A DNA stretch of 17,673 bases, taken from an uncultured Collinsella sp. (GTDB lineage: Bacteria > Actinomycetota > Coriobacteriia > Coriobacteriales > Coriobacteriaceae). The notes below the pieces were generated by a model, which made no database searches, was not told the origin of the DNA, and worked only from the letters and a program-made list of their open reading frames with translations. The stretch spans positions 1 through 17,673 of the forward strand of contig CAMQPJ010000007.1 in assembly GCA_947003675.1 (NCBI GenBank). The letters are read 5' to 3'. Made by a program: the position numbers and the translations under genes. Positions 9,817 through 16,849 of the stretch are shown in pieces. Each line of letters begins with the position of its first letter. Position 1 is the first letter of the stretch.

Positions 9817-10272
9817 ATGCATATCTTTAACTCGCGTGCCGATTTCGACGCCCAGATGAAGTCCGTCAAGAAGTGGATGCGTACCGGTCAGGCACTCGAC
9901 GGCGTTTCTGAACTGCAGCACGATGTGGCGTACTCTATCGGCGACTCGCTGGTGTATTGGTGGGTGAACGCCCACGAGGCGGCTACTGCCGATCTGGTCG
10001 GTCACCGTCGCTACCATGCCGTGCTCGCCCCGCTCGACGGCAATCTGACCGTTGAGGTGGCTTCCAAGGCCGATCTTACCTGTACGCGCGCCTACAGCGA
10101 TATCGATGATCGCGAGCGCTTTGAGGGTACGGGGGAGACCGTGACGATTCCCACCGGCGGCGTTGCCGTCGTCGAAATTGACGAGGCCTACCGTGTCGTG
10201 GCCGATGCCGCGGATCCCCGCGTCGTGGTACTGCACGTGACAGTCGAAGGTTATTCCTTCCCCAACAAGTAG
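9817..10272 (+). CDS. ebgC: EbgC, YhcH/YjgK/YiaL family beta-galactosidase subunit
   Basis: A 151-residue cupin-like protein of the DUF386 (YhcH/YjgK/YiaL) family. In E. coli the EbgC subunit binds EbgA and is needed for full activity, and other members are suspected sugar anomerases or isomerases. Here the start (MHIFNSRADFDAQMKSVKKWM), the middle motif (HEAATADLVGHRRYHAVL) and the C-terminal cupin strands (IPTGGVAVVEIDEAYRVV, VVVLHVTVEGYSFPNK) fit the family, and the length matches EbgC at about 149. It starts 3 bases after the ebgA stop, with the AAGGAGG site inside the end of ebgA, so the two are tightly coupled and probably made in equal amounts. The family call is firm; the exact role in this organism is inferred from context. 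Confidence 0.92.
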   Translation: MHIFNSRADFDAQMKSVKKWMRTGQALDGVSELQHDVAYSIGDSLVYWWVNAHEAATADLVGHRRYHAVLAPLDGNLTVEVASKADLTCTRAYSDIDDRERFEGTGETVTIPTGGVAVVEIDEAYRVVADAADPRVVVLHVTVEGYSFPNK

Positions 10273-10306
10273 TATTCGTCCGCCTGGGCGTTTGCTTCGC
10301 GCCGTT

Positions 10307-10389
10307 AAGGGGGATGGCTTTGTTGACTCCCTTTTCCCCATTCCCCTTAGCAGGTGCGCCGTCCGTGTTTGCACTTGCAGCTCGGACGG
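10307..10389 (+). promoter_or_regulatory. Two intercistronic hairpins between ebgC and ygjI
   Basis: The 153-base gap holds two potential hairpins. AAGGGGGATGG (10307-10317) pairs with CCATTCCCCTT (10338-10348) with one mismatch and a 20-base loop. CCGTCCG (10359-10365) pairs exactly with CGGACGG (10383-10389) across 17 bases. Neither has a proper T-run after it, so they look more like mRNA-stabilising or attenuating structures than a full terminator. This could set permease expression below that of the enzyme. Confidence 0.35.
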
Positions 10390-10413
10390 GTTTAGATGAC
10401 ATTTAACAGATGA

Positions 10414-11889
<1,476 letters not shown>

Positions 11890-11936
11890 CGGCTAGGATT
11901 AATCTACGGCTGTGGAATAAATCGATTCCCTTTCCT

Positions 11937-11966
11937 AAGGAGGGGCCTTACGAGGCCCCTCCTTTT
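11937..11966 (+). terminator. Intrinsic terminator of the ebgA-ebgC-ygjI operon
   Basis: A perfect 11-bp stem, AAGGAGGGGCC (11937-11947) with GGCCCCTCCTT (11954-11964), has a 6-base loop and ends in TTTT. It lies 47 bases after the permease stop. Confidence 0.93.
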
Positions 11967-11988
11967 GCGTTTTGGGCATGGATTTTGG

Positions 11989-12218
11989 ACCCTGTGGGCA
12001 AAAAATGCCAAATATGAGTACTGTTGCAAAATAAGTGCCATATCTATCGGCCGGTTTTGAGCAAAAATGGACTCAAAATCAATCTATCTAACCCCCTATA
12101 AAGGGCGTTTGACGGCTTTCAACCTCTCCGAATCGCTCAAATTAGGCAATTTGCTCTCGATTTTGCTGCTACTAAATTGGTGACAGTACTCATATTTGCC
12201 ACTTTTTGACCACGGGGT
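11989..12218. mobile_element. MITE-like element with long terminal inverted repeats
   Basis: A non-coding block of 230 bp bounded by inverted repeats at 11989-12024 and 12183-12218. Their 36 positions differ at only four; the shared inner part is CAAATATGAGTACTGT. The interior (about 12025-12182) is more AT-rich than the genes around it and includes a smaller inverted repeat TTTTGAG/CTCAAAA (12055-12061 and 12072-12078). There is no plausible gene inside; open frames crossing it do not look like proteins. No clear target-site duplication is seen at the borders. Size and structure fit a MITE moved by a transposase encoded elsewhere, but a long structured RNA is also possible. It occupies the otherwise empty 420-base gap between the permease and ptsH. 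Confidence 0.6.
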
Positions 12219-12250
12219 ATCCGGAGGGGGCCTCGACAAGCATCTAACGC

Positions 12251-12256
12251 TACAAT
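12251..12256 (+). promoter_or_regulatory. Possible -10 element of ptsH
   Basis: TACAAT lies 60 bases before the ptsH start, one base off the consensus. No convincing -35 is present at the right distance, and the position lies just outside the right end of the MITE-like element. Weak call. Confidence 0.3.
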
Positions 12257-12310
12257 AACTACCACGTGGCTGGGTTTGCCGGCCGAATGTGCGATGTCGT
12301 GGGAGGGGAC

Positions 12311-12559
12311 ATGGTCGAATTTACGAAGACGATTAAAGATCCGTTGGGATTGCATGCCCGCCCGGTTGCGCTGCTTTATGACATTATCGCCAAGCATCGT
12401 AGTGACGTGTCGGTCAGCATCGGTGACCGTCATACCGACGGTCGCGACGTTATGGGCCTGATGGCCCTCTACGGCGAGTGCGGCGAGGATGTTGTGTTCC
12501 GCGTTTCGGGCGTGGATGAGGCTTCCTGCGTTACGTCGATTAGAAACCTCTCGCTTTAA
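12311..12559 (+). CDS. ptsH: HPr phosphocarrier protein with Asp at position 46
   Basis: HPr carries phosphate from enzyme I to the sugar-specific EIIA proteins of the phosphotransferase system in the cytoplasm. The 82-residue protein has the active-site motif LGLHARP with His15, the residue that is phosphorylated. The regulatory-site helix reads GRDVMGLMALY, so residue 46 is Asp where Firmicute HPr has the regulatory Ser phosphorylated by HPr kinase. Control of that kind should be impossible, or Asp46 may mimic it permanently. The ATG at 12311 follows GGGAGGGGAC, a good ribosome binding site; an in-frame ATG 15 codons earlier adds no family sequence. The gene stands alone between a MITE-like element and its own terminator, with no ptsI beside it. 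It may also be an HPr-like paralogue rather than the main HPr. Confidence 0.9.
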   Translation: MVEFTKTIKDPLGLHARPVALLYDIIAKHRSDVSVSIGDRHTDGRDVMGLMALYGECGEDVVFRVSGVDEASCVTSIRNLSL

Positions 12560-12568
12560 GCATGATAG

Positions 12569-12604
12569 GGCGCGGTAAAGGATGGTCCTTTGCCGCGCCT
12601 TTTT
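12569..12604 (+). terminator. Intrinsic terminator of ptsH
   Basis: The stem GGCGCGG-T-AAAGGA (12569-12582) pairs with TCCTTT-G-CCGCGCC (12586-12599) around a 3-base loop and is followed by five T. It begins 9 bases after the ptsH stop. Confidence 0.94.
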
Positions 12605-12651
12605 GTTTCGTATAGGAAACTTTTTCGAAATCTGAATAGGGACCCTTTCCA

Positions 12652-12705
12652 AAAAGTTAACCACGTGCTAGTTTACTAAAGCGAACATAGACGTGGTTAA
12701 CTTTT
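12652..12705. promoter_or_regulatory. Perfect 15-bp inverted repeat upstream of feoA, candidate metal-regulator operator
   Basis: AAAAGTTAACCACGT (12652-12666) and ACGTGGTTAACTTTT (12691-12705) are exact inverse copies separated by 24 bases, ending 42 bases before the first feoA. Each arm has a GTTAAC palindrome at its core, suggesting two dimer sites facing each other. The 10-mer GTGGTTAACT of the right arm recurs at 15854-15863 before the FeoB-associated gene. A DtxR/IdeR/MntR-type regulator is plausible from the gene content, but the match to the known IdeR box is only partial. No T-run follows, so it is not a terminator. Confidence 0.6.
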
Positions 12706-12747
12706 ATCGCGTCGATGTTGAGGACGAACTGACGTTAGGAGCAACTC

Positions 12748-12990
12748 ATGTCTTGCGGACCGCAGATGCCGGCCATGCCGCTTTCGATGGTAAAAGCGGG
12801 CGAAACCGTGCGCGTGTCTCGTGTAAAGGGCAATGAGGACATGAAACACCACCTCAAGGACCTCGGCTTTGTCGAGGGCAACGAAATCCACGTGGTGAGC
12901 TCGAGTGGTGCCAATATCATCGTCACGGTGCTGGGCGCACGCTTTGGCATCGATTCCAAGGTTGCCATGCACATCATGACCGTCGGTTAG
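12748..12990 (+). CDS. feoA: FeoA family ferrous iron transport protein (first copy)
   Basis: An 80-residue protein with the SH3-like FeoA fold that assists the FeoB Fe(II) transporter at the cytoplasmic side. After a short extra N-terminus (MSCGPQMPAMPLSM) it has the family pattern: VKAGETVRVSRVKGNEDMKHHLKDLGFVEGNEIHVVSSSGANIIVTVLGARFGIDSKVAMHIMTV, where HLKDLGFVEG is the hallmark. The ATG has a GGAGCAA site. It opens the feo cluster and is followed after 39 bases by a second, distinct feoA. It is preceded by the 15-bp inverted repeat, which may make it iron regulated. Confidence 0.93.
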   Translation: MSCGPQMPAMPLSMVKAGETVRVSRVKGNEDMKHHLKDLGFVEGNEIHVVSSSGANIIVTVLGARFGIDSKVAMHIMTVG

Positions 12991-13029
12991 TCCGCAGCAT
13001 TTCATAAAAACCGAAAGGGGGACAAGAGG

Positions 13030-13251
13030 ATGAAGACGTTGGGTGACGTTAAGGTGGGCGAGAGCTCCACCATCGTCAAGCTTCACGGTGAGGGTGCGCT
13101 TCGCCGCCACCTTATGGACCTGGGGCTCATCAAGGGCACTTCGTTCAAGATCGTGAAGGTTGCGCCGCTCGGTGATCCGGTCGAGATCAACGTGCGCGGC
13201 TATGAGCTTTCCATCCGCAAGGAGGAGGCGGCCGTCGTCGAGGTCCAGTAA
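13030..13251 (+). CDS. feoA: FeoA family ferrous iron transport protein (second copy)
   Basis: A 73-residue FeoA-domain protein, shorter and clearly different in sequence from the one just upstream. It has the core HLMDLGLIKGTSFKIVKVAPLGDPVEINVRGYELSIRKEEAAVVEV, where the DLGLIKG turn and the GDPVEI..RGYELSIR strand pair are the classical FeoA signature. It resembles the canonical FeoA more than the first copy does. Tandem feoA genes before feoB are known in several bacteria; the two products may work as a pair on the FeoB cytoplasmic domain. The start has AGAGG directly upstream and AAAGGGGG further back. Confidence 0.94.
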   Translation: MKTLGDVKVGESSTIVKLHGEGALRRHLMDLGLIKGTSFKIVKVAPLGDPVEINVRGYELSIRKEEAAVVEVQ

Positions 13252-13279
13252 GGGCTCGCGGCGTATATTTCTGCAGATA

Positions 13280-13299
13280 AAGTTAGGTATTTCTAACTT
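13280..13299. promoter_or_regulatory. Inverted repeat upstream of feoB, candidate iron/manganese box
   Basis: AAGTTAG (13280-13286) and CTAACTT (13293-13299) flank six bases (GTATTT), 76 bases before feoB. The stretch TTAGG-N5-CTAA resembles the DtxR/IdeR/MntR-type box TTAGGTTAG-CTAACCTAA. It shares the AAAGTTA half-site with the repeat before feoA. It suggests that feoB has its own regulated promoter in the 123-base gap after the second feoA. Confidence 0.5.
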
Positions 13300-13374
13300 A
13301 ATGCAGCATTTTTGAAGCACATTATCCAGCCTGCGCGGAGAAGGCAGCGCGGGCACACAAGGAAGAAGGATTGA

Positions 13375-15702
13375 ATGGCGGATTCTCAGATCCATGTCGC
13401 GCTGGCGGGTAACCCCAACTGCGGTAAGACCACGCTTTTCAACCTGATTACCGGCGCCAACGGCTACGTTGGCAACTGGCCCGGCGTCACGGTTGAGAAA
13501 AAGGAGGCCAAGCTCCTAAGCGACAAGAACGTTACCATCACGGACCTCCCCGGCATCTACTCGCTTTCCCCCTACAGCCCCGAGGAGCAGTGCTCGCGCG
13601 ATTACCTCATGAGCGGCGAGCCCGATGTGGTCGTCCAGGTTGTCGACGCCACCAACCTCGAGCGCAACCTGTACCTGGCGCTTCAGGTCATCGAGACCGG
13701 CCTGCCCGTGGTCGTCGCCCTCAACATGGCCGACTTGGTCGAGAAGAACGGCGACAAGATCGACACGGACAAGCTCTCCAAGAAGCTCGGCTGCCCGGTC
13801 ATGATGATCTCGGCCCTTAAGAACAAGGGCATCACGGAGCTGTTCGAGCAGGTCAAAAAGTCCGCTGCCTCCAAGGGCCAGGTGCCGGAGCACAAGTTCG
13901 ACTCCTCCATCGAGGACGTTCTGACGCACATCGAGAACAACCTTCCGGCGAGCGTTCCCGCCAACAAGCGTCGCTACTACACCGTCAAACTGTTTGAGCG
14001 CGACGCGGACGCCTGCAAGCTCATCAACCTCACCAAGGAGAAGGCCGCTCGCGTGGAGCAGCTGGTCGCCCAGTGCGAGCAGGACTGCGACGATGACGCC
14101 GAGTCCATCATCACCGGTGAGCGCTACGGCGTGATCGCACACATCATCGACGAGTGCCTCACCAAGGCCCCGGCCAAGATGAGCACCTCCGAGAAGATCG
14201 ACCGTGTGGTTACCAACCGTATCCTGGGCCTGCCGATCTTTGTGGTCATCATGTTCTGCGTGTACTACATCGCCGTTTCCACCCTGGGCGGAACGGTGAC
14301 CGACTTCACCAACGATCAGCTCTTTGGCACCGACGGTTGGTATGTGCTCGGTCAGGGCCGCGATGCTTACGATGAGGCTGTCGAGGCCGCGGGTGACGAC
14401 GCCGACTCGGTCGACCCGGCACAGTACGGCCCCTATGTCCCGGGTATCACCACCATGGTGCACGACGCCCTCGTGGCGGGTGGCACCGAGGACGGTGGCC
14501 TGGTCGATTCGCTGGTCTGCGACGGTATCGTTGGCGGCCTGGGCGCCATCTTCGGCTTTGTGCCGCAGATGTTCCTGCTGTTCGTGATGCTGTCCTTCCT
14601 GGAGGACTGCGGCTACATGGCCCGCGTCGCCTTTATCATGGACCGCGTGTTCCGCCGCTTTGGCCTGTCCGGTAAGTCGTTCATCCCCATGCTCGTGTCC
14701 TCAGGCTGCGGCGTCCCCGGCGTCATGGCCACCAAGACCATCGAGAACGAGAAGGACCGCCGCATGACGGTCATGACCACCACGTTCATCCCCTGCGGCG
14801 CCAAGCTGCCGATCATCGCCCTGCTCATGGGCTCCATCATTGGCGATTCTTCCACCACGGCCGCATGGATCAGCCCGCTTTTCTACTTCCTGGGCGTCTT
14901 TGCCGTCATCGCCTCGGGCCTCATGCTCAAGAAGACCAAGCTCTTCGCCGGCCGTCCGACCCCGTTTGTCATGGAGCTTCCTGCCTACCACTTCCCGGCG
15001 ATCCGTTCCTGGGCGCTGCACGTGTGGGAGCGCTGCTGGGCCTTTATCAAGAAGGCCGGCACGGTCATCTTTGCGTCCACCGTCGTCGTTTGGTTCCTCT
15101 CCAACTTTGGTAGCTATAACGGTTCCTTTGGCTTCCTGCCTGCGATGGACGGCATCCCCGAGGAGTTTATGGACTACTCCGTGCTTGCCATGCTGGGCAA
15201 CCTGGTCGCTTGGATCTTCGCCCCGCTCGGCTTTAGCACCTGGCAGGCCACCGCGCTGACTGTCTCTGGCCTCGTCGCCAAGGAGAACGTCGTCGCCACC
15301 GCCGGCTCGCTGCTGTCCGTCGCCGACGCGGGCGAGACCGACCCGAGCCTGTGGACCGCGTTTGCCGGCATGTTCCCCACCATGGGCGCTTGCGTGGCCT
15401 TCGGCGCCTTCAACCTGCTGTGCGCTCCGTGCTTTGCCGCCATTGGCACCATCCGCAACCAGATGGATTCCGGCAAGTGGACTGCGATCGCCATCGGTTA
15501 CGAGTGCGCCTTCGCTTGGGTGATCGGCCTGTTCATCAACCAGTTCTACAACTTGCTTGTTCTTGGACAATTTGGTATCTGGACGATTGTGGCCATTGTG
15601 CTGCTGGTTGCGATGCTCTTCCAGATCTTCCGCCCCATGCCCAAACATGCATGGACCGACGAGGACGAGACCAACACTGCTTCCGCCGCAGTTTCCGCTT
15701 AA
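13375..15702 (+). CDS. feoB: Ferrous iron transporter FeoB
   Basis: A 775-residue inner-membrane Fe(II) transporter with an N-terminal G domain. G1 is GNPNCGKT (12-19), G3 DLPG (57-60) and G4 NMAD (117-120), followed by the helical GDI-like linker to about residue 280. The membrane part has gate motifs including GFVPQMFLLFVMLSFLEDCGYMARVAF, the conserved cysteine run SSGCGVPGVMATKT and IPCGAKLPI, and LVAKENVVAT near the end. A loop of about 80 residues (303-385) after the first membrane helix is long and acidic. The start ATG has AAGGA upstream, and the length is normal for the family. With the two feoA genes and the small Cys-rich gene it forms one ferrous iron uptake system. Confidence 0.97.
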   Translation: MADSQIHVALAGNPNCGKTTLFNLITGANGYVGNWPGVTVEKKEAKLLSDKNVTITDLPGIYSLSPYSPEEQCSRDYLMSGEPDVVVQVVDATNLERNLYLALQVIETGLPVVVALNMADLVEKNGDKIDTDKLSKKLGCPVMMISALKNKGITELFEQVKKSAASKGQVPEHKFDSSIEDVLTHIENNLPASVPANKRRYYTVKLFERDADACKLINLTKEKAARVEQLVAQCEQDCDDDAESIITGERYGVIAHIIDECLTKAPAKMSTSEKIDRVVTNRILGLPIFVVIMFCVYYIAVSTLGGTVTDFTNDQLFGTDGWYVLGQGRDAYDEAVEAAGDDADSVDPAQYGPYVPGITTMVHDALVAGGTEDGGLVDSLVCDGIVGGLGAIFGFVPQMFLLFVMLSFLEDCGYMARVAFIMDRVFRRFGLSGKSFIPMLVSSGCGVPGVMATKTIENEKDRRMTVMTTTFIPCGAKLPIIALLMGSIIGDSSTTAAWISPLFYFLGVFAVIASGLMLKKTKLFAGRPTPFVMELPAYHFPAIRSWALHVWERCWAFIKKAGTVIFASTVVVWFLSNFGSYNGSFGFLPAMDGIPEEFMDYSVLAMLGNLVAWIFAPLGFSTWQATALTVSGLVAKENVVATAGSLLSVADAGETDPSLWTAFAGMFPTMGACVAFGAFNLLCAPCFAAIGTIRNQMDSGKWTAIAIGYECAFAWVIGLFINQFYNLLVLGQFGIWTIVAIVLLVAMLFQIFRPMPKHAWTDEDETNTASAAVSA

Positions 15703-15731
15703 GTCCGAATAAGGATTAGCCCCTTTTCACG

Positions 15732-15764
15732 AGCCCGGGTGTCCCAGCGACACTCGGGCTTTTT
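15732..15764 (+). terminator. Intrinsic terminator of feoB
   Basis: AGCCCGGGTGTC (15732-15743) pairs with GACACTCGGGCT (15749-15760), with one G-T wobble and a 5-base loop, followed by TTTT. It lies 29 bases after the feoB stop, so the next small gene needs its own promoter or read-through. Confidence 0.93.
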
Positions 15765-15781
15765 GGTGGGGGAGATGTGGC

Positions 15782-15827
15782 GTTTCCGCAGATAAAACCG
15801 ACCAAAATAAACCTGTCCCTTTTTGGT
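15782..15827. repeat. Degenerate relative of the REP-like repeat with a short inverted repeat
   Basis: AACCTGTCCC (15810-15819) is the exact inverse of GGGACAGGTT in repeat unit 3 (5362-5371), and TTTCCGCA at 15783-15790 also matches the end of that unit (from 5372). ACCAAAA (15801-15807) and TTTTGGT (15821-15827) form a 7-bp inverted repeat around it. It is probably a worn copy of the same repeat family, but the match is short. Confidence 0.35.
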
Positions 15828-15853
15828 AGGTGGAGGATGGGGTAAAGTAAGTG

Positions 15854-15863
15854 GTGGTTAACT
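15854..15863 (+). promoter_or_regulatory. GTGGTTAACT motif shared with the feoA upstream region
   Basis: The 10-mer GTGGTTAACT just upstream of the FeoB-associated gene is identical to 12693-12702 in the feoA inverted repeat. AAAGTAA at 15845-15851 could be a degenerate opposite half-site. TAAAGT (15843-15848) is a possible -10. It may put this gene under the same regulator as feoA. Confidence 0.4.
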
Positions 15864-15877
15864 AGAGGAGGCTTGCT

Positions 15878-16078
15878 ATGGCACCTATCGATATTGTTGT
15901 ACTGGCTGTTATCGGCGTTGCGTTTGTCGCGGTATGCGTGCGCATCTACCGCAAGGGCACCTGCGCCGACTGCGCTCAGGGTGGCGTTTGCACGGGGCAT
16001 TGCTCCAACAAAAAGACGTGCGCCGCGCTGAAAGGCGTCGACAAAATCGCCGAAGACTTGGGCCGCGGTATCAAGTAA
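15878..16078 (+). CDS. FeoB-associated Cys-rich membrane protein
   Basis: A 66-residue protein with one N-terminal membrane helix (IDIVVLAVIGVAFVAVCVRIYR, residues 4-25) followed by a short cysteine-rich tail. The cysteines after the helix are at GTCADCAQGGVCTGHCSNKKTC, a possible Fe or Fe-S binding site on the cytoplasmic side, then a basic helical end. This layout is that of the FeoB_associated family (PF12669), small proteins encoded after feoB and thought to help iron passage; their function is not settled. The ATG has a strong AGGAGG site. It is separated from feoB by a terminator and about 175 bases, so it probably has its own promoter, perhaps with the shared iron motif. Confidence 0.9.
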   Translation: MAPIDIVVLAVIGVAFVAVCVRIYRKGTCADCAQGGVCTGHCSNKKTCAALKGVDKIAEDLGRGIK

Positions 16079-16094
16079 GGCCCAGACATCTAAG

Positions 16095-16127
16095 CGCCTC
16101 GCGAGCATCCGTTCGCGGGGCGTTTTT
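16095..16127 (+). terminator. Intrinsic terminator of the FeoB-associated gene
   Basis: CGCCTCGCGA (16095-16104) pairs with TCGCGGGGCG (16113-16122), with one T-G wobble and an 8-base loop, then five T. It lies between convergent genes and ends 17 bases before the kdpE-like stop. Confidence 0.9.
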
Positions 16128-16144
16128 CACTTTTGTGGGGTGGG

Positions 16145-16849
16145 CTAGAGACGCTGCATGCGGTACCCGACACCCATGTGCGTCTGAATCATCTTGGGGT
16201 GAGAGGGGTCTGCCTCGATCTTCTTGCGCAGGGTGCGCATGAACACGCGCAGGCTCGCCAGATCGCTGTCCCAGCTCGTGCCCCATATCTCGCGGGTGAT
16301 GAAGGTGTGGGTGAGCACCTTGTCGACGTTTTTCGCCAGAAGGACGAGCAATTTGTACTCGGTTGGGGTGAGCGAGAGCTCGCGTCCGTCTTTCGTTGCG
16401 TATCCCGCGGCGTAGTCGATATGCAGCGGACCGTTGTCGAACGTGCTCGCTTCTGTCGACTCGCTCGACGCCATCGAGGAGCGCCTCAAATTCGCACGGA
16501 CGCGCGCGAGCAACTCATCCACAGAAAAGGGCTTGGTGAGGTAGTCGTCTGCCCCTGCGTCAAGTGCTGCAATCTTGTCGGAATCTTCGGTGCGCGCCGA
16601 AATGACGATAATGGGGACTGCCGACCAGCTTCGGATCTTCGTGATGACCTCGATACCGTCAATGTCGGGAAGGCCGAGGTCGAGCATGATGAGGCTGGGG
16701 CCGTGCGACACCGCATCCATGATGGCGGCCTGGCCGTTGCAAACCTTGCTCACGACATAGCCGTGGAGGTCAAGCGCGGTCGAAACGAGGTTTTGAACGG
16801 TCAGGTCATCTTCGACCAGGAGGATGCGTGGCTTAGCGGCATTATTCAT
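16145..16849 (-). CDS. kdpE: KdpE-like OmpR-family response regulator
   Basis: A 234-residue response regulator. The receiver domain (about 8-123) has the acidic pair Glu13/Asp14, the phosphorylation site Asp57 in MLDLGLPD, the switch Ser84, and Lys106 in YLTKPF. WSAVPIIVISARTEDSDKIAALDAGADDY is very close to E. coli KdpE. The C-terminal winged-helix DNA-binding domain contains LSLTPTEYKLLVLLAKN, REIWG, and the recognition-helix region LRVFMRTLRKKIEADP, ending HMGVGYRM. KdpE controls the kdpFABC potassium pump in response to low K+ or turgor; those genes are not in the window. I chose the ATG at 16847-16849, with GAGGAG upstream. The start overlaps the kinase stop by 8 bases (ATGAATAA), so translation is coupled. 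The family call is firm and the Kdp target likely. Confidence 0.88.
   Translation of the reverse strand: MNNAAKPRILLVEDDLTVQNLVSTALDLHGYVVSKVCNGQAAIMDAVSHGPSLIMLDLGLPDIDGIEVITKIRSWSAVPIIVISARTEDSDKIAALDAGADDYLTKPFSVDELLARVRANLRRSSMASSESTEASTFDNGPLHIDYAAGYATKDGRELSLTPTEYKLLVLLAKNVDKVLTHTFITREIWGTSWDSDLASLRVFMRTLRKKIEADPSHPKMIQTHMGVGYRMQRL

Noticed and set aside
12137..12664. 175-codon open frame on the minus strand across the MITE-like element and ptsH
   Set aside because: It runs antisense to ptsH and through its terminator, with no recognisable family.
12652..12705. feoA-upstream inverted repeat as a transcription terminator
   Set aside because: The loop is 24 bases, there is no T-run beyond the stem, and ptsH already has a strong terminator at 12569-12604.
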